A stretch of DNA of 64,000 nt from Rhabdochlamydiaceae bacterium. GTDB lineage: Bacteria; Chlamydiota; Chlamydiia; Chlamydiales; Rhabdochlamydiaceae. Position numbers and translations under genes: made by a program. Positions 5,621-14,070 of this stretch are shown in pieces; position 1 is the stretch's first letter; each line of letters opens with the position of its first letter. The stretch covers positions 62,001-126,000 of the forward strand of contig JAIETG010000013.1 in assembly GCA_019745395.1 (NCBI GenBank), read 5' to 3'. Below the pieces are notes generated by a model. That model searched no databases. It had not been told where the DNA came from and worked only from the letters and a program-made list of their open reading frames with translations.

Positions 5621-8542
5621 CTAATTTGCTCCTGAAGTAAAAGTTCCCAAATTCTCAAGCTGTTCAGCCGTAATTTCCTGATATTGGAACGGCTTTGCTG
5701 TGGAGTTTTCTCCTTTTACCAAGATGGCAAGACGCTGACTGTTTTCTTTAGATAGGAAAAGATGAACGTCCTTGACAAACTCGGAATAATCAAGAGCTTT
5801 AATCCCTTCAATTCTTTTGGCAATACGCTGGAAATCTCCATCATAGTCAAAAGCCAAAGCCTCGAGTCTTTGTGCCATATAAAAGAGATTTTCTGGGGGC
5901 ATTTCTAATGTGGTGATCTGCGCTTTTTTTAGGTGCTCAAACCGGTCTTGAGGAATGATCTCAGAAAGGCGTTTTGTGAAATCTGATAAAAAGATCTCAA
6001 AGCGAGATAAGAGGTCTTCTCCTGTATGAGAGCTGGATTGTACGGCAAAAGTGTGCATAAGCTGGCTTTCTATTTCTGAAGGTACAGACTGCGCTATATA
6101 ACCGGTTTGTTGTTGCGTTCTTAACGTTTTGAAAAAAGCTTCTTGAAGCGCTTTAGAAAGCACTTGCTGCGATGCTTTTTTTGCAAAAGAAAAAGATCCT
6201 TCTTGGATGGCTAGTAACGCTGCATACCCTTGTCGATCGGTTGTTTGCAGCATTTTGAATGGACCCTGCTCTTTAGGTAAGAGGAGCACTTCTTGCTTTT
6301 TACGATCTTTAGCAAGATAGGGTTTATAAGAACTCAGCTCTTCTTGTAGGCCTGCAGTAAAAGTTTCCGCTTGGGTTTCTGTAATTTGACCGTAGAGCAT
6401 TCCTTCGACAAAGATTTGAGAGGCCCATTCTTTACAGAAAGTAGAGAATTCTTCTAAAGACACAGGTTCTAAAGCTTTGAACTTATCTTGAGGCGTTGGA
6501 GCGTCGTTTAAAAGCGTGCTGGCTAGAAGCTCGTGCGCTTGTTTTACGGGAAGCTCATAAGAACTATTGGCATACAGTGTAAGTAGAGAAGTTTTGTAGC
6601 GATTAAATTGTTCCTCTGAGACGTCTAAATTGCTAAATTTAGAAAAGATAGCTTTAGCAAGATCTGGCGCTTTTTCACTATAGCCAATGACTTGTAAGGA
6701 AAATTGCATAGCTTTGTAAGAAAAACCCGAAGAGAGGCCTCCTTTTTCTGCGAAAAACAGAGTAGATGCAAGATCTTCTTTTAAACTTTTCAAGAAAAGG
6801 TCCATCAAAGCAAAAGATTTAGCAGATCCATTTAAAGCAGGCGTTTTGATTCGGAAGAGAAGGGCTGCTTCAGGAACTAAGTAAGAAGTGTCTGTCGCAA
6901 AATAGATTTTGCAGCTATCAGAATCTACTAATAATTTAGGGGAGATTTCTTTGTTTGGTTCTTGTGTAGTTTCTATGACAGGAAGAGATGTTAATACATA
7001 AGGATTTGCAGGAGGGTTTTGAATCCCGGGAAAGGGGATTGCTTGTCCTAGTGCGATGAGTTTAGAAGGAGCAATAGCTTCTGCTTTATACTCAACGCCG
7101 TACCATTTTTCTCTGGAAAGATTATCTAGAGAAAGTTTGGCAGGATCTGCAATGACAAAATATGTACAGGATTGCGGAGTTAGTGCCTTGAAAAATTGAC
7201 TGATGGATTGGGGGTTGAATTCTTGAGGGACCATAGTTCTTTCCGGAAAGGTAGAAAGATCTTCATCGACGATTTCATAGGCAAGCTTGGAAATCCAGCT
7301 AAAAGGTTCTTGTCTGGACTGGTATTGGTAATCTATTTGGGCCATCGTCTGCATTTCTTGAAAAAGGGATACAGATAGACCGTTTTGTGCGTAGCGGGCA
7401 ATAGTTTGAAAGCATCGTAAAATGACTGTATCGATTTGAGATAGCCCTTGATCAGTCAGTTTGATCGTTATAGTGAAAAGCATGTTTTCTTTGCTAAAAC
7501 GATCTGTAGAGGCAGATAGAGATTCTGCAAGGCCTTCTCTTTTGAGTTCTTGGACAAGACTTTGTTCAGAAACTTGCTCTAAAGCATATGAGATCAGCTC
7601 TGCTGTCCATTTTTCTCGAGTTTGAGAAAACTGAGTAGGCAGCTCCCATGTTAACGAGAGATTTTTTAAGTCTTTAACAGGCTTGATGTAAATAAAATGC
7701 CCTTTTTGCTCTTCTGAAAGAAGTGGTTCTCCAGAAAAATCTACATGTTTTATTTCTCTTTTCTCAATAGCAGAAAAATGGTCTACGGCTTGAGCGATCA
7801 TCTGATCTAAGGGAAGATTAGAAAGTAGGATCAAGTGCATTGAGTCAGAGCTGTAGTGGGTCTGATACCAGTTTTTTAAAGCTTCTTGAGGAATCCCGGA
7901 AAGAGTTTTCGCATTCCCTGTGCTAAATTTTCGATTGGGATGCTTGGGATTGCCGGTTTCTTTAAAAACCATGTATTCGCGCCAATTATCATTTTCGATA
8001 TTTTTAGAGTTTTCTTGGTCGACAGCTTGGAGTTCTCTTTGAATGCAGGAAGGGTTGAAAAGAGGATCAATGAAAAAATGAGAGAATCGGTCTAGGGCAC
8101 CTTCATATGCGTCGTTATTAATGGAAAACATGTAGACTGTACGGTCAGATGCTGTAAAGGCGTTGACAAGGCCTCCGTTATCTTGGATGTATTGCATGTA
8201 CTCGGACTCGTCAGGATAAGCTGCATTTCCCATAAAAAGCATGTGTTCGAGAAAGTGAGCTGTACCTGGATATTCCTCAGAATCTTGCCAAGATCCCGCT
8301 TCTACACTCATGGAAGCTGCGGATTGATCTATGCCAGGATCTGAGATCAAGTAGACTTGCAGTCCATTTTCTAGTTGGATTTTTGCAGTTTGTCTCTCTT
8401 GAAGTGTCGGGGTTAAAAGAGGGTATTGAACTTCATTTTCTACATTTGTAAAAGGGGCAAGTGTTTTTTCAGCAAGTAAGACATTGCCATAGATTGTGCA
8501 AGAAAAACAAGAAATCCAAATAGCTGTTCGTAGATTCAGCAT
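5621..8542 (-). CDS. ptr: Insulinase-like zinc protease (protease III, M16 family)
   Basis: A 973-residue protein, full length for protease III/insulysin-type M16A peptidases. The inverted zinc motif HFLEH is at residues 96-100, with the distal glutamate in RELQAVDQEN further on. The N-terminus MLNLRTAIWISCFSCTIYG is a signal peptide, so it should act in the periplasm on small peptides. Four M16 half-domains fit the length. It is the last gene of a minus-strand block (DUF177, rpmF, plsX, rng, plsB, ptr) in the same order as in Chlamydia, and starts 21 bases after plsB. Confidence 0.95.
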   Translation of the reverse strand: MLNLRTAIWISCFSCTIYGNVLLAEKTLAPFTNVENEVQYPLLTPTLQERQTAKIQLENGLQVYLISDPGIDQSAASMSVEAGSWQDSEEYPGTAHFLEHMLFMGNAAYPDESEYMQYIQDNGGLVNAFTASDRTVYMFSINNDAYEGALDRFSHFFIDPLFNPSCIQRELQAVDQENSKNIENDNWREYMVFKETGNPKHPNRKFSTGNAKTLSGIPQEALKNWYQTHYSSDSMHLILLSNLPLDQMIAQAVDHFSAIEKREIKHVDFSGEPLLSEEQKGHFIYIKPVKDLKNLSLTWELPTQFSQTREKWTAELISYALEQVSEQSLVQELKREGLAESLSASTDRFSKENMLFTITIKLTDQGLSQIDTVILRCFQTIARYAQNGLSVSLFQEMQTMAQIDYQYQSRQEPFSWISKLAYEIVDEDLSTFPERTMVPQEFNPQSISQFFKALTPQSCTYFVIADPAKLSLDNLSREKWYGVEYKAEAIAPSKLIALGQAIPFPGIQNPPANPYVLTSLPVIETTQEPNKEISPKLLVDSDSCKIYFATDTSYLVPEAALLFRIKTPALNGSAKSFALMDLFLKSLKEDLASTLFFAEKGGLSSGFSYKAMQFSLQVIGYSEKAPDLAKAIFSKFSNLDVSEEQFNRYKTSLLTLYANSSYELPVKQAHELLASTLLNDAPTPQDKFKALEPVSLEEFSTFCKEWASQIFVEGMLYGQITETQAETFTAGLQEELSSYKPYLAKDRKKQEVLLLPKEQGPFKMLQTTDRQGYAALLAIQEGSFSFAKKASQQVLSKALQEAFFKTLRTQQQTGYIAQSVPSEIESQLMHTFAVQSSSHTGEDLLSRFEIFLSDFTKRLSEIIPQDRFEHLKKAQITTLEMPPENLFYMAQRLEALAFDYDGDFQRIAKRIEGIKALDYSEFVKDVHLFLSKENSQRLAILVKGENSTAKPFQYQEITAEQLENLGTFTSGAN

Positions 8543-8563
8543 AAAAAAAAGCTCTCCTTATTA

Positions 8564-9559
8564 CTAGATGGGGAATTGTTTGTATTTATTGCACACTTCA
8601 GACCAAATAAAATGCGCTCTCATCTCTCTTCTCTTTCTTTTGTCACTTTCGTCTAATCCAGGAATATTTTCCATAGGAATTTCAGGCCCGATGGCTAAGT
8701 GCACGCTTCCTCTTTGAGTTCTTCTCTCTTCTCCTAGCTCAATTTGAATGCCTTCAGGAGGAGGAAGTAGATCATAGGTAAAAAGAGCCATAGGATAAAA
8801 AGAAGTGGGACGGGAAGCTTTTTGTGTCATCAGATAAAACATTTCAATGCTTTGAGAATCGAAAGGAGCCACTTCTATGGTCCCTTCAGGCCCTTTACGA
8901 TCGCGGCCTCCGCTTGGAGCTACATAGATCGCGTGTCCTCCTTCACAGAGGAGCTGGCTCATGAGTTCCATGGTTTTTTTATTGTGCAGCTGCTTTTGCG
9001 CTTTCAAATCTGGAGGATGGTCTATATATCTTTTTGAATAGATACAAAGTAAATTGCGACCCATACTAAATGGAATAGCTAAAGGGTCTGTTACTACTCT
9101 TTCTCCCGCTACAAAAATGAGTTCTTGAGCAAGCTTGGGATGTTTGTCTTCTAGTAAGATGCTAATTACTTGAGGATCTGCTTCGATTTGGTGATTGGCT
9201 AAAAAAATCACATTTTCTTGGTTAGCAATTTTTTTTGTGATTTCTTTTAAGTATTCCTCTCCTTGGACTGTTGATCCTTCACGATCAATCAAGGGACGCA
9301 TAAAATCTAGGCCAAGTTGGTAGTAGTTAAAGGGGGAAAGGATTTGCTTATGATAAGGAGCAAAGTCATAAGGAGACTTTATTTCTTCTTCTACTTTTTC
9401 AAGTAAAGAAAAGAAGACCGGTTCATAGTCTGCGATCTTCATATGATGAGCTAACAAAGCAGTTTTATAGCCGGTATAAAACTGCTTTAGGAGCTTGTAG
9501 TATTTTTCAGGAAGAAGATTCTGCGCAAATGATTGCTGTAATCGCGATAAAAATTCCAT
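8564..9559 (-). CDS. plsB: Glycerol-3-phosphate acyltransferase (plant/chlamydia type)
   Basis: A 331-residue soluble-type acyltransferase. The catalytic H-x4-D motif is NHQIEAD, with H123 and D128; a second block APSGGRDRKG near residue 220 matches the substrate-binding motif of the plastid and chlamydial enzymes, which are much shorter than the E. coli membrane PlsB. It adds the first acyl chain to glycerol-3-phosphate. It sits in the same block as plsX, which supplies acyl-phosphate, so the neighbourhood is partly a phospholipid operon. Confidence 0.93.
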   Translation of the reverse strand: MEFLSRLQQSFAQNLLPEKYYKLLKQFYTGYKTALLAHHMKIADYEPVFFSLLEKVEEEIKSPYDFAPYHKQILSPFNYYQLGLDFMRPLIDREGSTVQGEEYLKEITKKIANQENVIFLANHQIEADPQVISILLEDKHPKLAQELIFVAGERVVTDPLAIPFSMGRNLLCIYSKRYIDHPPDLKAQKQLHNKKTMELMSQLLCEGGHAIYVAPSGGRDRKGPEGTIEVAPFDSQSIEMFYLMTQKASRPTSFYPMALFTYDLLPPPEGIQIELGEERRTQRGSVHLAIGPEIPMENIPGLDESDKRKRREMRAHFIWSEVCNKYKQFPI

Positions 9560-9570
9560 AGCTCCCTACG

Positions 9571-11112
9571 CTACACTTCTATTTTTTTTCCACTGACTGA
9601 AGAAGAAAATAGATAGTCGTTCAAGTGTAAATTCTCGCTGCGTTGAAAAGATACCGTAGCGTGATGTTTTTCCGCTAACTTTTGCAAATAATCTTTGTCA
9701 TGGTGCTCTAAGTAGTGGTCTAGATCGGGATGAGAGGTGATCTCGATGCCGAACTGTTGCCCTTGTAAGAGGACTTTTTTCAAAGATCTTTCGATTTCAA
9801 TAGAAGTACTTTCGTGTGTTTTGATCTGTCCGCTTCCGCTACAATAGGGACAAAAAGTAAACAGTGTTTGCATTAAAGATTCTCTGCTTCTTTGCCGAGT
9901 CATTTCTACAAGTCCAAATTCACTCATTCCCAAAATAGTGCATTTGGCAGAGTCGTCTTTCATGGCTTCTTTCAGACGGTCTAATACTCTTCTTTGGTTT
10001 TTGCGCGAACGCATATCGATAAAGTCACAGATAATCAATCCACCTAGATTTCTCAAGCGAAGTTGTCTTGCAATTTCATCAGCAGCTTCCATGTTGATCT
10101 GGACTAAGGTTTCTTCTACATCGCTGGATTTAGAAGAAAGGCTGCCTCTTCCAGAGTTGACATCGATTGTATACATAGCTTCTGTACGCTCGAAATACAA
10201 ATAACTTCCGCTAGGTAACCAAATTTTTCTTCTTAAGGCTTTTTCGATCTCTCTTTCTACGTTGAACCTTTCAAACATGGCCGCTTTATCGCGATAGAGT
10301 TCTATTTTTAGTGGATGCTCGTTATTGTATTTGTGATAAAGCCTTTTTGCGAGCTGATGTGTCGAGTAATCGTCAATAAGTAAACGATCATATTTTTTAT
10401 CTACAGCTGTAAGGAGAGCTCTTTTAATTAGGTCGGATTCTTCATAAAGACAGCAAGGTTTTGTGGCTTTATCGAATTTCTCTACGATCCCTTGCCATGT
10501 TTCCAGTAGTTCGGTCGCTTCTTCTACAAGCATTTCTGTAGAGGCGTTTACGCTAGCAGTTCTGCAGATGAGCCCCATGTCTTTAGGCATTTCAAAAGCT
10601 CTGATGAGCTTTTTCATCCGATCTCGCGATGCGGGGTCTGCAATTTTTCTAGAGACTCCTCGATGAGGAGCTGTAGGTAGTAGTACTAAATATCTTCCTG
10701 CAATCGATATATTAGAAGTAAGTCTTGCGCCTTTTGTTCCTATAGGTTCTTTGATGACTTGTACAAAGACAGGCTGATCGACTTTCATAATCTTCGTGAT
10801 GTCGGTCTCTTTGCTTTTGCTTCCGTCTGCTGCGAGGTCATGAGACCAGTCGAAGTCCATTTCAAAGCGTTCTTGGAACTTTTGCGAATTTTCTAAAATA
10901 TCAGAAATGTGGATGAACCCGTTTTCTCCTTCATGAATATCGATGAAAGCGGATTGAATATTATGTAAGATATTGGTGACTTTGCCTCGGTAAATATTGC
11001 CCGTAAGCTGTCTGTTTTTTTTGCGTTCCACGACTAGATCGTGGAGAATACCGTTTTTTAGTACGGCGTATCTGGTTTCTTTCGACTCAACATTCAAAAG
11101 AATTTCTTGCAT
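9571..11112 (-). CDS. rng: Ribonuclease G/E family endoribonuclease
   Basis: A 513-residue protein with an N-terminal S1 RNA-binding domain (NIYRGKVTNI...NGFIHISDI, about residues 38-90), the catalytic aspartates in IDVNSGRGSL near residue 318 and in ICDFIDM, and the zinc-link cysteines CPYC near residue 422. Its length matches RNase G; it lacks the long scaffold tail of RNase E. It processes rRNA and starts mRNA decay. The chlamydial ortholog is called CafE. Eleven bases separate it from plsB. Confidence 0.95.
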   Translation of the reverse strand: MQEILLNVESKETRYAVLKNGILHDLVVERKKNRQLTGNIYRGKVTNILHNIQSAFIDIHEGENGFIHISDILENSQKFQERFEMDFDWSHDLAADGSKSKETDITKIMKVDQPVFVQVIKEPIGTKGARLTSNISIAGRYLVLLPTAPHRGVSRKIADPASRDRMKKLIRAFEMPKDMGLICRTASVNASTEMLVEEATELLETWQGIVEKFDKATKPCCLYEESDLIKRALLTAVDKKYDRLLIDDYSTHQLAKRLYHKYNNEHPLKIELYRDKAAMFERFNVEREIEKALRRKIWLPSGSYLYFERTEAMYTIDVNSGRGSLSSKSSDVEETLVQINMEAADEIARQLRLRNLGGLIICDFIDMRSRKNQRRVLDRLKEAMKDDSAKCTILGMSEFGLVEMTRQRSRESLMQTLFTFCPYCSGSGQIKTHESTSIEIERSLKKVLLQGQQFGIEITSHPDLDHYLEHHDKDYLQKLAEKHHATVSFQRSENLHLNDYLFSSSVSGKKIEV

Positions 11113-11192
11113 GGATCTCCCGAGTGGATTGTATCTGTTGACTTGCGATCATACTAAGTGAAAAAAAGTTCTTTTTCCACACATTTTCATCT

Positions 11193-12170
11193 TCAGGAGA
11201 AAAACCTGCAAACCTCTTCCTTGATTCGATCTAAAAAGCGCTCTTCTAAGAGGCGGATTGCGCAGATTAGGCTATGAGAAAAAGATGAGGACCTGGCAGA
11301 GCCGTGACATTTGATCACGAGACCATTGACCCCACATAATAAGGCTCCGGGATATTGGCTGTAATCAAGTTGCTCTTGAAGCTCTTCGATGTGTGGATGT
11401 TTGGATAGCTTGTTTAGTAAAAGCTCTCCAATACCTTCAGAGGTTTTTAAAAAAATGTTTCCCGCAAATCCGCCGGTGACTAAAACATCTACGGATCCTT
11501 GAAAGGCATCTCTTGCTTCTATATTCCCGCAAAAAAAAGGGTATTGGTAGTTTGTGTTGAGCTCGGACAGTTTTTGGTAGGCTTCTTGTAGTTCTGGAGT
11601 GCCCTTTACAGCTTCGGTGCCAATGTTTAATAACCCTACTTTGGGCTGCTTTATTCCTCTAGCTTTTTGATATGCTATGCCCATAGCAGCAAACTCTACT
11701 AAATGAGAGCCCTTGCATAGGGTGTTGGCTCCAACATCTAATACGACCATTTCTTGATTTTTAGTAGGTAAAAGAGTCAGAAGAGCTGGGCGCGTAATAG
11801 AGGGGAGGGTGTCTAGTTGCAGTTTTGCAGCGAGCATTAAAGCTCCTGTATTTCCCATGGAAATAAAGGCTTGGATTTCTTGGTTTTTTAGGGCTTGCAT
11901 CCCTAAATGTAGGGAAGATCCCTTTTTTTGCCGCACTGCGGTAAGGGGGTTTTCTTCCATGGAAATAGCATTTGAGGCGATTTGATAAGAGATGAAGGGG
12001 GTGGCATCTAGTGCTTCTTTGTTTTTTTCTTCTCCGAATAGAACAAAGTGGGCGGAGTGTTTAAGGCTCTGTAAGATGGGAAGCAGAGAGGCTAAAACGA
12101 AGTTTGAATCCTCATCGCTTCCCATCAAGTCGAGCCCGATGGTTGGTAGAATACTATTCTGCTTTTCCAT
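11193..12170 (-). CDS. plsX: Phosphate acyltransferase PlsX
   Basis: A 325-residue protein that converts acyl-ACP to acyl-phosphate for phospholipid synthesis. The start at 12170 gives MEKQNSILPTIGLDLMGSDE, in which GLDLMGSD is the N-terminal family signature; a longer frame up to 12254 would run back through most of rpmF and is unlikely, while an ATG at 12185 is a possible alternative. Other family blocks are MGNTGALM and DVGANTLCK. The start overlaps the end of rpmF by 17 bases in another frame, suggesting coupling. Confidence 0.93.
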   Translation of the reverse strand: MEKQNSILPTIGLDLMGSDEDSNFVLASLLPILQSLKHSAHFVLFGEEKNKEALDATPFISYQIASNAISMEENPLTAVRQKKGSSLHLGMQALKNQEIQAFISMGNTGALMLAAKLQLDTLPSITRPALLTLLPTKNQEMVVLDVGANTLCKGSHLVEFAAMGIAYQKARGIKQPKVGLLNIGTEAVKGTPELQEAYQKLSELNTNYQYPFFCGNIEARDAFQGSVDVLVTGGFAGNIFLKTSEGIGELLLNKLSKHPHIEELQEQLDYSQYPGALLCGVNGLVIKCHGSARSSSFSHSLICAIRLLEERFLDRIKEEVCRFFS

Positions 12171-12333
12171 CAACAAGCTTTGCATCGTAATGACCGCAAT
12201 GAGGGCACATACGATGAGAGAGGGTAGGCTTTCCACAATTGGAGCATTTGCCAAAATGTTTTGCTACTTTTGCATGGTGAGATCTGCGTGAGTTCTTCCG
12301 TGCGTTAGACGTTCTGTTACGAGGTACTGCCAT
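12154..12333 (-). CDS. rpmF: 50S ribosomal protein L32
   Basis: A 59-residue protein, short and easily missed. It begins MAVPRNRTSNARKNSRRSH, the conserved L32 start, and contains a zinc ribbon CSNCG and CPHCG. It lies between the DUF177 gene and plsX, the usual bacterial yceD-rpmF-plsX order. A Shine-Dalgarno (AAGGAGAA) precedes the ATG. Confidence 0.97.
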   Translation of the reverse strand: MAVPRNRTSNARKNSRRSHHAKVAKHFGKCSNCGKPTLSHRMCPHCGHYDAKLVDGKAE

Positions 12334-12402
12334 AAAAATTCTTCTCCTTACAATTTAGGCTACTCTTATAGCGCAGAATCTATTTTTCTTAAAGGGGAAA
12401 AA

Positions 12403-12849
12403 TTATAACCCTGCAAAAGGGAACTGAGTACCTGCGGAATCTTCAGATGAGACCTTGGCGCTTGGGGCCTTTAAAAAGCCTTTAATTTGTTCTCTTTCTG
12501 GACATTTTTCTTGGCATTCTGTGAATTTAGGTAGTTGTAAAAAAATATCTTCACGTAAAAGGGCCGCGAAATGAAATGTGGAACGAATGTCTTCTAAGGG
12601 CTCAACATGGGAGATGTCGATTTCCACTGGTACTGAAACAGATTCGTTACATATAGAGCAGGGGAGCTTGGCTGTAGTTTTTGCTCGAAGTCTTAGGATT
12701 AAGTGATCTCCTGATACGTAAGCTTCTCCTGCCAGAGATAGCGTGTTTTCAAAAAGATTCTTATCTTCCAAGAAATCTGTAGATATTTCTCCGGAAAAAA
12801 GTTCTTTTTTTCCTTCTTTTAATCGATCGACATAAACAATGAGTTCCAT
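12403..12849 (-). CDS. DUF177 (YceD-like) protein
   Basis: A 148-residue protein with the DUF177 pattern: an N-terminal beta-rich part, then the CSIC motif (LPCSICNES near residue 60) and a further Cys pair CQEKC near residue 115. YceD proteins sit upstream of rpmF in many bacteria and have been linked to 23S rRNA accumulation. The Shine-Dalgarno AAGGA precedes the ATG. It is the first gene of the block reaching ptr, so the promoter should lie in the AT-rich spacer upstream. Confidence 0.85.
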   Translation of the reverse strand: MELIVYVDRLKEGKKELFSGEISTDFLEDKNLFENTLSLAGEAYVSGDHLILRLRAKTTAKLPCSICNESVSVPVEIDISHVEPLEDIRSTFHFAALLREDIFLQLPKFTECQEKCPEREQIKGFLKAPSAKVSSEDSAGTQFPFAGL

Positions 12850-13049
12850 AAATAGTCCTTTTTTTTGACCCCGAAGAATAATTCTTTTTCTTGGTTCTTT
12901 TCCAGTCTAAAGCAATTTTTATTGCGATATCTCGCAAAAAATCTATATTTCAAATTTTTTTTCCTCGGTTTTTTGCGATCTAATTTTTTTATTTTACAAC
13001 TTGTTGATTTTTAATTATTTCTATAGTTCTGTTTTAATTTGTTTTCTGC

Positions 13050-13055
13050 TATAAT
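13050..13055 (+). promoter_or_regulatory. Possible -10 box for the 227-residue protein gene
   Basis: TATAAT 70 bases before the ATG in a very AT-rich spacer (12850-13124) shared with the divergent DUF177 gene. The best -35 at 17 bases is only TTCTGT. Confidence 0.4.
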
Positions 13056-13124
13056 ACTGATTACGCAATGAATTAACATTAATTAAGTATCATGGTTTAG
13101 ATAAAAAATATAAAGAGGTGTAAA

Positions 13125-13808
13125 ATGTCAGAAGTCAATTTTTCAATAGCTCCAGGCGTAAGCGGCCGTCCAGCTTCAAATTGGGCGGAAGATGCTGCAG
13201 CAGGACAAAAACCTTCGTGGTATACCCCTCCAGTGGAAACTGTTTGGGCAAAAGTAGTGAAATCGTTTAATGGATTTATTTCCGCAGGAACTAATGCTTA
13301 TACGAAAGTTACTACTCCTGTAGTTGAGCGCTTTAATGAGTGTGTCAATGATGGTACAGTTCGTGTAACAAAGGGTCCATTAAAAGGTGCTACGGTATCT
13401 GAGCCTAGTGCTGTATGTGGATTTGTTAAAGATTCTTCAGAAAAAGCAAGCTCCGCTTATGCTAGTGCTAAAGCTGCAGCTAACGCGTGTATTGCTGAAG
13501 GTGAAGATTATGGCAGATCTGTGTTGCCTGCTGGAGAAGAAGGTCCAATTGACCGTCCTCATAGACTCTGTGGATTTGCTAAAGCTGCAAACGACGGTTA
13601 TATTACTCCAGGAATGGCTAGCGCAAGCTCTGCTTGGGCAAGCTTCAAAGGTATGTTCTCAGGAAAAATCTTTGGACGTGAAGTAACTGGCAAGGATGTT
13701 GGAACTGTGGTAGCAGCGGTTGTTGCTGCGGTAGTCACAGTTAAAGCTGTACAATGGCTTATGACTCCAGCTAAGAAGAAAGTATCAGGATTTAATCTTA
13801 AGTTTTAA
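13125..13808 (+). CDS. Unknown protein with internal repeat and C-terminal membrane anchor
   Basis: A 227-residue protein not recognised. The start has a strong Shine-Dalgarno (AGAGGTG). Two segments resemble each other: SAVCGFVKDSSEKASSAYAS near residue 96 and HRLCGFAKAANDGYITPG near residue 146, each with a CGF-V/A-K core, Ala/Ser-rich helix and following loop. The C-terminus holds one hydrophobic helix (VVAAVVAAVVTVKAVQWLM) followed by a basic tail KKKVSGFNLKF. There is no classical signal peptide. A tail-anchored or secreted membrane protein is possible. It has its own strong terminator, so it is a single-gene unit. Lineage-specific function unknown. Confidence 0.75.
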   Translation: MSEVNFSIAPGVSGRPASNWAEDAAAGQKPSWYTPPVETVWAKVVKSFNGFISAGTNAYTKVTTPVVERFNECVNDGTVRVTKGPLKGATVSEPSAVCGFVKDSSEKASSAYASAKAAANACIAEGEDYGRSVLPAGEEGPIDRPHRLCGFAKAANDGYITPGMASASSAWASFKGMFSGKIFGREVTGKDVGTVVAAVVAAVVTVKAVQWLMTPAKKKVSGFNLKF

Positions 13809-13846
13809 TCTAAGTGATTAAGTCAAAGTATCTAAGAAAAATTCCT

Positions 13847-13876
13847 AACACCCCCTTTCTGGGGGTGTTTTTTTTA
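13847..13876 (+). terminator. Strong intrinsic terminator
   Basis: AACACCCCC pairs with GGGGGTGTT around TTTCT and is followed by eight more T. It ends the 227-residue protein gene. Confidence 0.95.
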
Positions 13877-14007
13877 TTAATGCTCTTGTTTCTAGTATTT
13901 TATGCTTCTAAAATTTCATCTGGTAGATGTCTTTTTAAATGACAATTATTTTTAAGTAGCTGTTTGTGAGTTTTGTGTGAAAATATGTTTTTTATTTTAT
14001 ATATAGT

Positions 14008-14036
14008 TTGTTTTTTTATTAAAAATGTAATATAAT
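14008..14036 (+). promoter_or_regulatory. Predicted sigma-70-type promoter
   Basis: TTGTTT (14008-14013) and TATAAT (14031-14036) are 17 bases apart, 35 bases before the chosen ATG at 14071. Confidence 0.6.
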
Positions 14037-14070
14037 TGAAGTATATATTATTTAAATGTGTGGGATTGTT

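Noticed and set aside
12171-12254. Longer PlsX start
   Set aside because: It would overlap most of rpmF in another frame and lies before the family's N-terminal signature.
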